In this document: positions 18,980 through 29,587 of the stretch, piece by piece
How positions within the stretch are numbered: the first letter of the stretch is position 1
Layout: every line of letters starts with the position of its first letter
Origin: an uncultured Burkholderiales bacterium
GTDB taxonomy: Bacteria > Pseudomonadota > Gammaproteobacteria > Burkholderiales > Burkholderiaceae_C
Direction: 5' to 3'
Assembly: GCA_903871545.1 (NCBI GenBank)
Contig: CAIQHG010000083.1
Span: forward strand, 1 to 64,000
DNA: 64,000 nt
Notes under the pieces: generated by a model
Told to the model about the DNA's origin: nothing
Databases searched by the model: none
The model's input: only the letters and a program-made list of their open reading frames with translations
Translations under genes and position numbers: made by a program

Positions 18980-21618
18980 AACTATTACAGCCTAGCAGTC
19001 CACACCGAGGAGTGCTTTTAATTGCAGGAATTTGGCTCACCGTTATAAGCTTTGCATTGCAAAGGATTAATGAATATCAAATTTTGATAATAGGGACTGT
19101 TGCTATTAGTGCCGTGGTTGGGATAGGTCTTAATGTGTTGATGGGCTTGTCGGGTCAGATTTCATTAGGTCATGCGGCTTTTTATGCAATTGGAGCTTAC
19201 ACGGCCAGTATTTTGTCGACAAACTTTGGATGGAATTACTGGAATGCAACTTTAGTGGCGACGGGTGTCTCTGGCGCTAGTGGGCTTTTGTTGTCTCTTC
19301 CAGGACTTCGTTTGAGAGGTCCCTATCTAGCCATGGTGACTATTGCGTTTGGTTATTTTGTTGAGCAAGGGGTTGCAAATTGGAAGGATTTAACAGGGGG
19401 CTGGAACGGGTTGATGGGAATACCAGCTCCGACTTGGATAGACGGGGAATTGTTTAGCGCAAAAGAAATTGCTTGGACTGCGACTCTATTGAGCGCCTTC
19501 TTGGTTGTTGCATATTCATTATTCTCCATGAGTCGTTGGGGGCGTATGATGCGGGCCTCCAAGGACGCAGAAATAGCAGCTGAAAGCTTAGGGATTCGGT
19601 TGGTTTGGATTCGTGTTTTAGCTTTTGCAATATCAAGTGCAATTGCTGGTTTGGGGGGGGCACTGTTTGCGACATTGAACGGATTTATCAGTCCAGAGTC
19701 GTTTCCATTTTTTCAATCAATAGTATTTTTACTTATTGTGCTTATTGGCGGTCGGGGCTCAGCTGTTGGACCTCTTTTAGGCTCTTTGATTGTGGTTTTG
19801 TTACCAGAGTCGATATCTTTCCTTGCTGAGTACAGGCTCATGTTTTTCGGGGGGCTGTTGATGATCGTTCTTTGGGTTGCCCCGCGGGGATTAACCGGTT
19901 TATTCGAAGATTTTCAAAAAAAATTTTTAGCTCTATTGAGTAAGCCAACTCCCCCAAGTGCAAACTCAGAAGATGTTTTAGAAAAAAATTTATTGAACTT
20001 GAAAAGCAAAAAAGAATCGCCTACAAAATCTAACTTTGGACTTTATTTCACTGTACCGCCTTCGTTGTTGATTTTGAATAAAGTAGGAATTCAGTTCGGA
20101 GGCAATTACGCTTTAAGCGACGTTGACCTGACGATTCAATCAGGAAGTGTGACCAGTTTAATCGGGCCCAACGGCGCGGGTAAAACTACTCTTATTAATA
20201 TATTGGGAGGTTTTTACGAAGCTGGTAAGGGGCAATTTAAATTAAACGAAAAATTAATGAGTGGTTTGAGTACTTACCAAATCGGTAGGGCTGGAGTTGC
20301 ACGGACGTTTCAAACATCCCAATTATTCAATGAGATGTCCGTTTTTGAGAACGTCCGGGTCGCAGTTGATAGGGGATGGTTGTTTAATGATTGGACTAAG
20401 GACAAATGGATTGAATATGAGGGTGTAAATTCGCATTGTTTGCAGTTGTTGAGAACAGTGGGCTTTAAAGGCGATCCGCAGGCAAAGGCTTGCGGGCTAG
20501 CCCATGTTGATAAACGCCTTGTTGAGATAGCGCGCGCCTTGGCGATGAAACCGGTTTTTTTACTTCTCGATGAGCCTGCAGCAGGACTATCAAAAGAAGA
20601 AAGCAAACAGCTGGGTATATTGCTAAGGGATATTGCTCGCTCAGGAGTTGGAGTCCTTTTGGTCGAGCATGACATGAGCTTGGTGATGGAGGTATCAGAT
20701 TGCATTCATGTTTTGGAGGCAGGCCGCCTTATTGCATCCGGCACTGCTTTTGAAATTCAAAATAATGAGCGTGTTGCAAAAGCGTACCTGGGCGAAGGAG
20801 AAATAGATTTTAAGAATCTTGAGCAAAATAGCTCAGATGAGTCAAGTACATTTCACTCAAATGAGTTAATAAAGCAAGAGTTAAACGTAGCTGAGGATAG
20901 ATCGGTCAACTTGAGCATTTACAATTTAAATGCCAGTTACGGAGCTGCGCCTGTGCTAAACAATGTTAACCTGAGCGTGTCCCACGGGCAGTCTGTATCG
21001 ATTCTTGGGCCCAACGGTGCTGGTAAGTCCACTTTGATGCGCTCTATCGCTGGATTACATCCGCAAAAGGTTGGACATATCAAATGGTTAGGTAAAGAGA
21101 TCGGCGATTTACCTGCTCACATTATTGCTGGTTTTGGTCTGACTTTAATTCCTGAGGGTCGCCAAGTTTTCTCTGAGTTAAGCGTTGATGACAATATTCG
21201 CTTAGGGGCCTTTTCTAGAAAATCAATCTCTGAGAAAGAGATCTCAGATTTATATGCGATCTTTCCCAAGCTCCTTAAGTTGCGAGGGCAAGCGGCCGGC
21301 TCCCTATCGGGTGGAGAGCAGCAAATGCTTGCCTTTGCAAGGGGCTTAGCTGCGAAGCCCCAGTTATTGATGCTTGATGAGCCCTCCTTGGGTCTTGCCC
21401 CAAACATAGTTAAAGAATTGTTTTTGAAACTATCAAAGCTCAGCAAAACGGGAATGACTTTGCTTTTAGTTGATCAAATGGCTGGCCTGGCTATGGCATT
21501 GTCGGATCACTCGCACTTGATGAATGCAGGAGACATGATTTTTTCAGGGACGCCCCATCAACTTATTGACTCGGGTCTTTTGGAGCAAACTTATTTTGAA
21601 AATCACAAAAAGCATTAA
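18976..21618 (+). CDS. Fused LivM permease - LivG ATPase - LivF ATPase (880 aa)
   Basis: Permease (GLSGQISLGHAAFYAIGAY) followed by two complete ATPase domains (GPNGAGKTT and GPNGAGKST, two LDEP Walker B motifs) in one continuous ORF. Confidence 0.9.
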   Translation: MKLLQPSSPHRGVLLIAGIWLTVISFALQRINEYQILIIGTVAISAVVGIGLNVLMGLSGQISLGHAAFYAIGAYTASILSTNFGWNYWNATLVATGVSGASGLLLSLPGLRLRGPYLAMVTIAFGYFVEQGVANWKDLTGGWNGLMGIPAPTWIDGELFSAKEIAWTATLLSAFLVVAYSLFSMSRWGRMMRASKDAEIAAESLGIRLVWIRVLAFAISSAIAGLGGALFATLNGFISPESFPFFQSIVFLLIVLIGGRGSAVGPLLGSLIVVLLPESISFLAEYRLMFFGGLLMIVLWVAPRGLTGLFEDFQKKFLALLSKPTPPSANSEDVLEKNLLNLKSKKESPTKSNFGLYFTVPPSLLILNKVGIQFGGNYALSDVDLTIQSGSVTSLIGPNGAGKTTLINILGGFYEAGKGQFKLNEKLMSGLSTYQIGRAGVARTFQTSQLFNEMSVFENVRVAVDRGWLFNDWTKDKWIEYEGVNSHCLQLLRTVGFKGDPQAKACGLAHVDKRLVEIARALAMKPVFLLLDEPAAGLSKEESKQLGILLRDIARSGVGVLLVEHDMSLVMEVSDCIHVLEAGRLIASGTAFEIQNNERVAKAYLGEGEIDFKNLEQNSSDESSTFHSNELIKQELNVAEDRSVNLSIYNLNASYGAAPVLNNVNLSVSHGQSVSILGPNGAGKSTLMRSIAGLHPQKVGHIKWLGKEIGDLPAHIIAGFGLTLIPEGRQVFSELSVDDNIRLGAFSRKSISEKEISDLYAIFPKLLKLRGQAAGSLSGGEQQMLAFARGLAAKPQLLMLDEPSLGLAPNIVKELFLKLSKLSKTGMTLLLVDQMAGLAMALSDHSHLMNAGDMIFSGTPHQLIDSGLLEQTYFENHKKH

Positions 21619-21754
21619 TTAAAATACTGAACTTATCAACTCAGAGTTCAAGAGAATAAAAATTAAGGCTAACTAATTATTATGTTCAATAGTACCAATA
21701 ATTTTTTTGAGTACTACGCAGCGTTTCAAGCCAAATAGCTTGCTTTGCAAAATA

Positions 21755-22228
21755 TCATAAATTTAAATCGCTTAGCGATGCGTGATCATCAGGTCGTCTG
21801 CCAAGAGGCCAAAAAAACTTTCGATCTTTTTCTGCTATGGGACAATCATTGATGCTTGCAAATCGCCGCTGCATATATCCATGCTCGTTAAACTCCCAAT
21901 TCTCGTTTCCAAAACTTCTGTGCCACTGTCCCGATTCATCGTGCCACTCATAAGCAAACCGAACGGCGATGCGGTTTTCAGTAAAAGACCATAACTCTTT
22001 AATCAATCTGTAGTCAAGCTCAGTGGACCATTTGCGTTTTAAAAATTCTTTCACCGCTTGGCGACCTACGGGGAACTCTGTGCGATTACGCCAAACTGTG
22101 TCCTCTGTATAAACCAAGGATACTCGTTCAGGGTCGCGCGAATTCCAGGCATCTTCAGCCATTCTAATTTTTTGAATGGCTGTTACTTTCGTAAAAGGAG
22201 GTAGGGGCGGTTTTAGATCCATTTGCAA
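21755..22228 (-). CDS. NTF2-like DUF1348 family protein
   Basis: [29 protein letters not shown]...[23 protein letters not shown]. Confidence 0.85.
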   Translation of the reverse strand: MQMDLKPPLPPFTKVTAIQKIRMAEDAWNSRDPERVSLVYTEDTVWRNRTEFPVGRQAVKEFLKRKWSTELDYRLIKELWSFTENRIAVRFAYEWHDESGQWHRSFGNENWEFNEHGYMQRRFASINDCPIAEKDRKFFWPLGRRPDDHASLSDLNL

Positions 22229-22232
22229 TATC

Positions 22233-23621
22233 CTAGACTGTTGAATGTGGGTGCACTGGGTTATTCATCGTGTCGGCAATAAGCTTGAGAGACATCTCAC
22301 ACTCTTCACGACTTGTTGGGCCACCGAGGCAAATTCTGACTGCCTGTGGTGGATCGGGAATGGATGAAAACGCAGCACTAGCCACAACGCTAACGCCCTT
22401 TCCCCTTAAGTAGGATGCAAATTCAACTGCACTCCAGTCATTGATCAATGGAAGCCATAAATGAAATCCTTGAGCGTTAGCTTTATATGTACCTTGTTTA
22501 AAGTAATTCGTTACAAGTTTTTGTCTAAAGGTTGATTCCTCCCTAATCGCTAAAAGCATTTTGTCAACTATCCCATTTTCTATCCAATGACTGGTGAGTG
22601 CGTTGGTAATAGGAGAGGCCATGACCGTTGTAGCTCTTAGAGAGCCGGCAAGGCGTTGTGAGGCTCTAACACTAGGGGAACTCACAAAGGCACTGCGCAC
22701 ACCAGCCCCAAAACATTTTGAGAGTCCAGAGACGTAGTAAGTGAGTTCAGGGGCAATAGTAGCTAAAGCAGGTACGAAATGAGTGGGAAGCATTGAATAA
22801 GCATCATCTTCGATAATGGGTACGGAGTACTTTAAAGCGATATCGGCTAATTGATTTCTGCGGTTAAGTGTAATTGTTTGAGAGGTTGGATTAAGTAGCG
22901 TTGGATTGCAATAAAAAGCTTTTGGTTTAAGCGTCTGACAAGCATTTTCAAATTCTTGGGGTAGGGGACCATCTTTGTCCAAATGAATGGGATGAACCAT
23001 CAAGCCTAATTGGGCTGCTATTGCTTTAACGCCTGGGTAGGTGAGAGACTCTATGCAAATAGTTTCTCCTGGCTTAGCAAGCATTGAAAACAATGCTGTT
23101 AATACACTGTGAATCCCCGGGGCAACCAACACCTGAGAGGCTTTTACTTGAGGGACTCTTCTTTGTAACCACTGAGTTGCTAGCGATTTGTCTTTATCCG
23201 ATCCGCCAAAATCTTGATATCGCAAAATTTCATAAATATTGCTTTTACCCATCATTTCAGCGGCAGACACCTTCATATTGTCTAACAGTATTGCGTTATT
23301 TGGTTCTGGGGGAAGGTTCATGGTCATCTCAGCAGCACTACCTCCCCTAATAGGCGCGCTTTGAAGCGATCCTTTTATAAAAGTACCTGACCCGGTCTTT
23401 GAGTCAATCAATCCCATCTTTCGCGCCTGTGCGTAACCACGTGCAATGGTCGTGTAATTTAGCTCAAGTTCAACCGATAAATCTCTGAGGGTAGGCAACC
23501 TGTCCTTATTGGATAAGCGACCCATCTTTATATCTTCAGCAATTAGTTCCGGTAACAACAGGTAAGCAGGCACATCACTTTCGCGAAGTCGCTTTACCCA
23601 GTGTGCAAACTGTTTGCTCAT
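22233..23621 (-). CDS. MocR-type (GntR-HTH plus aminotransferase) regulator
   Basis: N-terminal [41 protein letters not shown]-terminal fold-I aminotransferase with [17 protein letters not shown]. Start set at MSKQFAHW. Confidence 0.85.
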   Translation of the reverse strand: MSKQFAHWVKRLRESDVPAYLLLPELIAEDIKMGRLSNKDRLPTLRDLSVELELNYTTIARGYAQARKMGLIDSKTGSGTFIKGSLQSAPIRGGSAAEMTMNLPPEPNNAILLDNMKVSAAEMMGKSNIYEILRYQDFGGSDKDKSLATQWLQRRVPQVKASQVLVAPGIHSVLTALFSMLAKPGETICIESLTYPGVKAIAAQLGLMVHPIHLDKDGPLPQEFENACQTLKPKAFYCNPTLLNPTSQTITLNRRNQLADIALKYSVPIIEDDAYSMLPTHFVPALATIAPELTYYVSGLSKCFGAGVRSAFVSSPSVRASQRLAGSLRATTVMASPITNALTSHWIENGIVDKMLLAIREESTFRQKLVTNYFKQGTYKANAQGFHLWLPLINDWSAVEFASYLRGKGVSVVASAAFSSIPDPPQAVRICLGGPTSREECEMSLKLIADTMNNPVHPHSTV

Positions 23622-23700
23622 GTTGATTTTTTTATTGATATGAAGGGAGAGTTTTTTTCTTGCATTTATCGTGCCTAAAAATGCGATCAATGAGAATCGG

Positions 23701-23765
23701 TTTGGTGCAAACTACAAAGTTGATTGGTGCGTTGATTGCATTTCATGTTTTACATATTGGTGCAA
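23701..23765. promoter_or_regulatory. Cluster of TTGGTGC half-sites (NtrC-like or MocR operator)
   Basis: GGTGC at 23704, 23726 and 23759 (spacings 22 and 33 bp). Confidence 0.5.
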
Positions 23766-23847
23766 TTTTTTTATAAAAACAGAAAAACCACGGAAATTTT
23801 TTGATTTTTTTAACTTATGAAACTTTAATTTAAGAGGAGAAAAAGAG

Positions 23848-23868
23848 TTGATTGCATATTGATTGCAT
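23848..23868. promoter_or_regulatory. Tandem TTGATTGCAT direct repeat (operator candidate)
   Basis: TTGATTGCAT at 23848-23857 and 23859-23868 (11 bp apart), with a third copy at 23732-23741. Confidence 0.55.
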
Positions 23869-23884
23869 GTCTAAGGATTGCTCT

Positions 23885-23900
23885 TGGCATAGCTGATGCT
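23885..23900 (+). promoter_or_regulatory. Candidate sigma-54 promoter of the nit1C cluster
   Basis: TGGCATAGCTGATGCT: GG-N10-GC spacing with one main deviation at the first T of -12. Confidence 0.65.
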
Positions 23901-23952
23901 AGGTTTTGATAGGCCCTTTCCTTTAACTAAATATCAATTGGAGTTCATTCAC

Positions 23953-24435
23953 ATGCCAAAAGTCACTAAACCTGCTAACGCCAAAGGTGATTTCTTAGTC
24001 GATTACGAAGAAAAAGTCTTTGAAGACGTTAAAGCTAAACCCGGCGAAAAAGCGCTAGTTACATTTCATACAGTCGCTTTTGAAGGCTCCATTGGGTTCG
24101 TAAACTTACTTCAAGCGACTCGCTTGAAGCGCAAAGGTTTTGAGACTTCGGTGCTTCTATACGGACCTGGCGTTACTTTGGGTGTTCAGCGCGGCTTTCC
24201 TAAACTAGGGGATGAAGCTTTTCCCGGACATCAAAATTTCAATAATCAAATTACCAAATTCATGGAAGAAGGAGGCAAAGTCTATGCATGCCGATTCGCC
24301 CTTCAAGCGCTTTATGGCCACGGTGAAGGCGCACTCATCCCAGGTATAAAACCCATTAATCCGCTTGATGTATTAGATATTATTTTGTTACACCGAAACG
24401 ACAACGCGTTCATTTTGGACACCTGGACACTTTAA
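23953..24435 (+). CDS. nitB: MSMEG_0572/Sll0783-family nitrogen starvation response protein
   Basis: First gene before the Nit1C nitrilase; start at [14 protein letters not shown] rather than the upstream ATG at 23896. Confidence 0.85.
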   Translation: MPKVTKPANAKGDFLVDYEEKVFEDVKAKPGEKALVTFHTVAFEGSIGFVNLLQATRLKRKGFETSVLLYGPGVTLGVQRGFPKLGDEAFPGHQNFNNQITKFMEEGGKVYACRFALQALYGHGEGALIPGIKPINPLDVLDIILLHRNDNAFILDTWTL

Positions 24436-24443
24436 AAGCTTAT

Positions 24444-25442
24444 ATGACAAGCAAACCCTCAACCGTAAAAGCGGCTGCTGTTCAGATAGCGCCCGATTTT
24501 GAGAGTCCGACTGGAACTTTAGAGAGGGTTTGCGAATATATAAAAAACGCAGCATCACAAGGCGTACAGATTATAGTTTTTCCAGAAACATTCGTTCCCT
24601 ACTATCCATATTTCTCCTTTGTGCTGCCCCCCGTTATGCAGGGGGCACCACACCTAAAACTATACGAGCGAGCAGTCACTGTACCCGGTCCTGTGACTCA
24701 GACGGTATCAGATACGGCTAAAGAAAATAACGTGGTCGTTGTTTTGGGTGTTAATGAGCGCGATCATGGTAGTTTGTACAACAGCCAATTGGTGTTTGAT
24801 TCAGATGGATCTTTGATTCTCAAGCGTAGAAAGATCACGCCAACCTATCATGAGCGCATGGTATGGGGCATGGGGGACGGCTCAGGACTCAAAGTCGTTG
24901 ATTCATCCGTTGGTCGAGTAGGTGCTCTTGCATGCTGGGAGCACTATAACCCTTTAGCTAGGTATTCCTTGATGGCTCAACATGAAGAGATTCACTGCGC
25001 TCAATTTCCAGGTTCAATGGTAGGCCCCATATTTGCTGACCAAATGGAAGTAACTATTAGGCACCATGCACTTGAATCGAGTTGTTTTGTTATAAACGCA
25101 ACCGGTTGGCTCACGGACAAACAAATTGAATCGATAACACCTGACCTTCAGCTTCAAAAAGCACTAAGGGGTGGGTGCCACACCGCAATAATTTCTCCAG
25201 AAGGCAAGCACTTGGCGCCACCCCTTAGCGAAGGGGAGGGTATGGTGATTGCTGATCTTGATATGTCACTTGTTACGAAACGTAAACGTATGATGGACTC
25301 TGTTGGTCATTACGCTAGACCGGAGTTACTGAAGTTATACGTCAACGACAAACCTCAGCATACTGCTACGTTTGAGTCTGACGCCTTGGATAAAAAAGAC
25401 TCAGCTATGAATTCTTTACTAACCAAACAACCAATCCTTTAG
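24444..25442 (+). CDS. nitC: Nit1C-type nitrilase (Nit6803-like)
   Basis: Catalytic Glu [10 protein letters not shown], Lys [11 protein letters not shown], Cys [10 protein letters not shown]. Confidence 0.95.
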   Translation: MTSKPSTVKAAAVQIAPDFESPTGTLERVCEYIKNAASQGVQIIVFPETFVPYYPYFSFVLPPVMQGAPHLKLYERAVTVPGPVTQTVSDTAKENNVVVVLGVNERDHGSLYNSQLVFDSDGSLILKRRKITPTYHERMVWGMGDGSGLKVVDSSVGRVGALACWEHYNPLARYSLMAQHEEIHCAQFPGSMVGPIFADQMEVTIRHHALESSCFVINATGWLTDKQIESITPDLQLQKALRGGCHTAIISPEGKHLAPPLSEGEGMVIADLDMSLVTKRKRMMDSVGHYARPELLKLYVNDKPQHTATFESDALDKKDSAMNSLLTKQPIL

Positions 25443-25458
25443 AGCGGAGAAGACCACC

Positions 25459-26565
25459 ATGAGTTCTACAGATCTAATGAGCAGCAAAGATTTAATGACA
25501 GAGCTTCAAACGCAGGGCCTACGTCTTGTAGATCCAAAGCACGGGGCCGCCAGTCGCAAGGGCGGTGCTGGGCCCACCGATCATAAAGCAGTTATCGTTG
25601 ACGGTAAGACCATTATGGTTCCTGTGCATACTTCTACTGCCTGGGATTCGCCCTTCGTAGCTGAGGCCCCAAACGCTGAGGGCATAAGCGTAATAACTCG
25701 TTTTAGCATCCCCATTGCATCCGTGAGTTTCCCTAAAAATCCCCGTTTCTATTTGTTAAAGACAGAGGAGGGAATCCCGTACTCTCACATCGCCACTCTT
25801 CACGGCTCGGATGTATTGGCCACTACGATTCTTCAAACCTGTATCAGGTATGAGAGTCGTAAAAAAGCGTGTAAGTTTTGTGCAATAGGACAATCCCTTG
25901 CGGCCGGTCGCACCGTTGCCCATAAAACGCCAGCACAACTCGCTGAGGTGGCAAAAGCTGCTGTGGTGTTGGACGGAATTAAACATATGGTCATGACAAC
26001 TGGGACGCCTGCAGGAGACGACAGGGGGGCGGCTGTATTGTGCGAGAGCGCGTTTGCTATCAAGGCGGCTGTGGATATTCCAATTCAAGGGCAATGCGAG
26101 CCGCCTGCTGATTTTCAGTGGTTCCAGCGTATGAAAGCAGCTGGGATTGATACGCTTGGCATGCATTTGGAGGTAGTTACGCCGTCTGTGAGGGAGCAAA
26201 TTATGCCTGGTAAGTCAACTGTTGGAATCGACTATTACATGAAAGCATTTAAAGCTTCTGTGGAAGTGTTTGGGCGTGGGCAGGTCAGCACCTACATTTT
26301 GGCAGGGCTGGGGGACACGAGTAACGCAATTTTAGATATTTGTAAAGAATTGTTAGAGATTGGTGTTTACCCCTTTGTGGTCCCTTTTGTGCCAATTAGC
26401 GGTACTCCTTTGGAGGATCACCCCTCGCCAAGCGCGGAGTTCATGAAGTCCATTCTTGAGCCATTAGGAAAAATGATTTCTGGGGCTAATCTTCTTTCCA
26501 GTGATATCAAGGCCGGTTGCGGCAAATGCGGCGCATGCTCTTCATTGTCTGTATACGAGACTTAA
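25459..26565 (+). CDS. nitD: MSMEG_0568-family radical SAM protein
   Basis: CIRYESRKKACKFCAIG; C-terminal CGKCGAC; operon position. Confidence 0.9.
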   Translation: MSSTDLMSSKDLMTELQTQGLRLVDPKHGAASRKGGAGPTDHKAVIVDGKTIMVPVHTSTAWDSPFVAEAPNAEGISVITRFSIPIASVSFPKNPRFYLLKTEEGIPYSHIATLHGSDVLATTILQTCIRYESRKKACKFCAIGQSLAAGRTVAHKTPAQLAEVAKAAVVLDGIKHMVMTTGTPAGDDRGAAVLCESAFAIKAAVDIPIQGQCEPPADFQWFQRMKAAGIDTLGMHLEVVTPSVREQIMPGKSTVGIDYYMKAFKASVEVFGRGQVSTYILAGLGDTSNAILDICKELLEIGVYPFVVPFVPISGTPLEDHPSPSAEFMKSILEPLGKMISGANLLSSDIKAGCGKCGACSSLSVYET

Positions 26566-26584
26566 AGTCTATTAGGAGTGAGTC

Positions 26585-27139
26585 ATGATTTGTGTAGATA
26601 ACTTGATTGAACCCTTTGCTGAGTGGACTCCAAATGAATTCCTTATAAGAGAGGCTTGTCAGGACTGGGAAACCAGGGGAGCTATGAGTCTCAGACGGGC
26701 TGTGTTTTGTTATGAGCAAGGGCTTTTCAGCAAAGACGACAAAGACGATATTGATGGACATGCAACTTTATTGGTTGCGATGGCTTGTAGCGCAGGGATG
26801 CCAGATCAAGTTGTCGGCACTGTGCGTGTATTTGAGAAATCCCCTGGGCTTTGGTGGGGCTCTCGCTTGGCAGTTCATCCCTCTTTTAGATCACAGGGAC
26901 AAATCGGTGCAACATTAATTAAATTAGCCGTAAGTCGTGCACACGCTCTTGGATGTAAAACCTTTATGGCACATGTTCAAAGTCAAAACGGCCCTCTTTT
27001 TAAGAAGCTTAATTGGGTAGAAGTAGGGTCACTAAAGATTCATGGACGGCCTCATTTAGAGATGCAAGCCGATTTAAGTGCTTATCCTCCCTGCTACGAC
27101 CCGATTAGCGGGTTTGTGACTCGCTCTAGAAATCAGTGA
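26585..27139 (+). CDS. nitE: MSMEG_0567-type GNAT N-acetyltransferase
   Basis: LAVHPSFRSQGQIGATLIKLAVSRAHALGCKTFMAHVQ. Confidence 0.85.
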   Translation: MICVDNLIEPFAEWTPNEFLIREACQDWETRGAMSLRRAVFCYEQGLFSKDDKDDIDGHATLLVAMACSAGMPDQVVGTVRVFEKSPGLWWGSRLAVHPSFRSQGQIGATLIKLAVSRAHALGCKTFMAHVQSQNGPLFKKLNWVEVGSLKIHGRPHLEMQADLSAYPPCYDPISGFVTRSRNQ

Positions 27140-28125
27140 TGAACGAAGCTCAGATACTTTGCAATGCCTTACTAAAAAGTCGCGGATTTATCCATAAACG
27201 AGATATCAGCACGGCGCTGAGCTCATTGAAGAAAAATCTGCCGCTCGACGATGACTTAAACCACCTCGGGCAAGTAGTGCCGATTGGAGATGATTGCGCT
27301 GCCATAGATGATGGGCACGGAGAATACCAGCTATTTGCGATTGAGGGGTTGGTGGAGGAGTTTATAGAGAGCATGCCTTGGTTTGCGGGTTATTGCAGCG
27401 TTATGGTTAATGTGAGCGATATCTACGCTATGGGCGGTAGACCAACCGCAGTGGTGAACGCTATTTGGAGTAAAGGGAGTCAGACTGCGTCAAAGGTATT
27501 TGAAGGTATGGTACAGGCCTCCCGGGTTTACTCAGTTCCAATCGTTGGGGGGCATAGCAACTACCAGAGTCAAAAACCGCAACTCGCTGTCTCCATTCTT
27601 GGTCATGCAAAAAAACTACTCACAAGCTTTGATGCAAAACCTGGTGAAGAATTAATGGTTGCAATAGATTTGCGCGGACACTACCAAGATCCTTATCCTT
27701 ATTGGAACGCCTCAACAGAGAGTCCATCTATTCGTTTAAGAGAAGATCTTGAGTTGTTGCCCTACATTGCTGAAGCTGGGCTAAGCCAAGCAGCTAAAGA
27801 TATTAGTATGGCAGGCGTAATTGGAACCGCATTGATGCTTCTTGAGTGCTCGCAAGTAGGCGCAGTTATTGATATTGAATCCATCCCGAGGCCACAAGAT
27901 ATAGAACTAGTGAAGTGGCTTACTTCATTTCCAAGCTACGGATTTATTTTGAGTGTGAGCTCCGAGAATGTTGATAAAGTAAAAGCATTATTTACGAGCA
28001 GAGAGATTGCTTGCAATGTCATTGGCCGTGTCACTCAAAACAAAAAAATCGTTCTTAACTACAACGCAGACGCAGCAGAGTTGTGGGATTTAGAAAAAGA
28101 AGCCTTTATTTGTGCTGTCACATGA
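27136..28125 (+). CDS. nitF: Sll0787-type AIR synthase-related protein
   Basis: PIGDDCAAID...VMVNVSDIYAMGGRPTAVVNAIW...VGGHSNY. Confidence 0.9.
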   Translation: MMNEAQILCNALLKSRGFIHKRDISTALSSLKKNLPLDDDLNHLGQVVPIGDDCAAIDDGHGEYQLFAIEGLVEEFIESMPWFAGYCSVMVNVSDIYAMGGRPTAVVNAIWSKGSQTASKVFEGMVQASRVYSVPIVGGHSNYQSQKPQLAVSILGHAKKLLTSFDAKPGEELMVAIDLRGHYQDPYPYWNASTESPSIRLREDLELLPYIAEAGLSQAAKDISMAGVIGTALMLLECSQVGAVIDIESIPRPQDIELVKWLTSFPSYGFILSVSSENVDKVKALFTSREIACNVIGRVTQNKKIVLNYNADAAELWDLEKEAFICAVT

Positions 28126-29294
28126 AAATAGCCCTACTTACGCATTCAGTCAATCCAAGGGGCGGCGTCGTCCACACCCTTGAGTTGGGCGAAGCGTTGC
28201 ACAAGGCTGGACATGAAGTGACTGTGATGGCTCCAGCAATCAATGATCAAGATTTCTTTAGGGGTACGCGCTGTAAAGTTGAGTTGATTCGAATAGAAAA
28301 TAGACTAGATACAGATCTTGAGGACATGGTCGAGCGGCGACTCAATGCTTATGTTTTGCACATAACGAATTTATTAAGAGTTGAATCTTTCGATATCTTT
28401 CACGCTCACGACGGTATTGGTGGGAATGCTTTAATTGAGCTCAAGCGCTTAAGGCTTATAAACCACTTTGTACGTACAGTGCATCATTTGGATGACTTTG
28501 TTCAGCCCAGGCTTAAGCATTGGCAAGAAGCATCTGTGTTGAGGGCCGAAAAAGTGCTGTGTGTGAGCAATTTATGGAGGGGAAAACTTGCTGAGCAATT
28601 TGGCATTGATGCGCAGTTAGTCAATAACGGCGTAGACCCAGAGCGTTTTAAAACGGTAGATGAGGATCTTTTGCAGGAGGTTAAGGCATATTTCCGCTTG
28701 GACTTTGAAGGGCCAATAGTATTGGCAATGGGCGGAATTGAGAAAAGAAAAAATACGCTTTTATTACTTGAAGCATTTAATATCTTCAGGGCTCAACATC
28801 CAAATGCAAAGCTTGTCATTGCAGGTGGTGCTACTTTGTTAGATCATTCAGAATATGTAAAAATATTTAATCATAGGCTCACTGAACTTGGTTTGAATAG
28901 CGAACATCTAAATACTGTAATAGTTACTGGCCCAGTGGATGATTCTTTTGTGCCAGCTCTGTATCAACTTGCAAGCGTGGTGGCCGTTCCCTCTGTCAAA
29001 GAAGGATTTGGGCTTGTTACGCTTGAGTCGCTTTGCAGTGGTACACCAATTGTGGTTTCACAAATAGAGCCTTTCACAGAATATCTAACTTCCAGCGATT
29101 GCTACTGGATTGATCCAAAAGATCCAAAAAGCATCGCAAATGGATTGACTTTGGCTACAAAGCAAGTTGATTCTCAAAGAGTGAGTGCGTCTGCAAAAAA
29201 ACTTGCCCAGACCTATAGCTGGAAGAAGTCTGCAGCGACGCATGTTGCGATATATAAGCAAATTTTATTAAACGAGAGTATCACATGCCCGTAA
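28122..29294 (+). CDS. MSMEG_0565-family GT4-like glycosyltransferase
   Basis: MKIALLTHSVNPRGGVVHTLELGEALHKAGHEV...PSVKEGFGLVTLESLCSGTPIV; ATGA overlap with the preceding gene. Confidence 0.9.
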   Translation: MKIALLTHSVNPRGGVVHTLELGEALHKAGHEVTVMAPAINDQDFFRGTRCKVELIRIENRLDTDLEDMVERRLNAYVLHITNLLRVESFDIFHAHDGIGGNALIELKRLRLINHFVRTVHHLDDFVQPRLKHWQEASVLRAEKVLCVSNLWRGKLAEQFGIDAQLVNNGVDPERFKTVDEDLLQEVKAYFRLDFEGPIVLAMGGIEKRKNTLLLLEAFNIFRAQHPNAKLVIAGGATLLDHSEYVKIFNHRLTELGLNSEHLNTVIVTGPVDDSFVPALYQLASVVAVPSVKEGFGLVTLESLCSGTPIVVSQIEPFTEYLTSSDCYWIDPKDPKSIANGLTLATKQVDSQRVSASAKKLAQTYSWKKSAATHVAIYKQILLNESITCP

Positions 29295-29572
29295 TGCATT
29301 TCCAAGTTAGGTGGCCTGATGAAAGTGAATTAAATTGTTATTCGCCATCCCTGGTCATAAAAGATTTTCTCCAAGTGGGTGAAACCTACTCTATTCCAAA
29401 ATTTTTGGAACTGGTTCGAGAAGCTTTAAATATAGCCTCAGAAAGAGTGCGTGCCAAATATGGTTTTGCTTGTTCACAAGCCTTGGACCAATTAGGTGAG
29501 ATTGAAACAGTCGCTGCTAGGTTTAGCGACTCCTCAGATCAAAAAATTACAGTGATTGGTTTTACAGATTAG
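29285..29572 (+). CDS. nitG: MSMEG_0570-family nitrogen starvation response protein
   Basis: Small protein in the conserved Nit1C position (MHFQVRWPDESELNCYSPSLVIKDFL). Confidence 0.85.
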   Translation: MPVMHFQVRWPDESELNCYSPSLVIKDFLQVGETYSIPKFLELVREALNIASERVRAKYGFACSQALDQLGEIETVAARFSDSSDQKITVIGFTD

Positions 29573-29587
29573 AAGAGGTTTTTTTAT

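Noticed and set aside
29285-29572. Possibility that the small NitG ORF is spurious
   Set aside because: Its position between the glycosyltransferase and flavin oxidoreductase and its sequence match the MSMEG_0570 family arrangement, so it is retained as a real gene.
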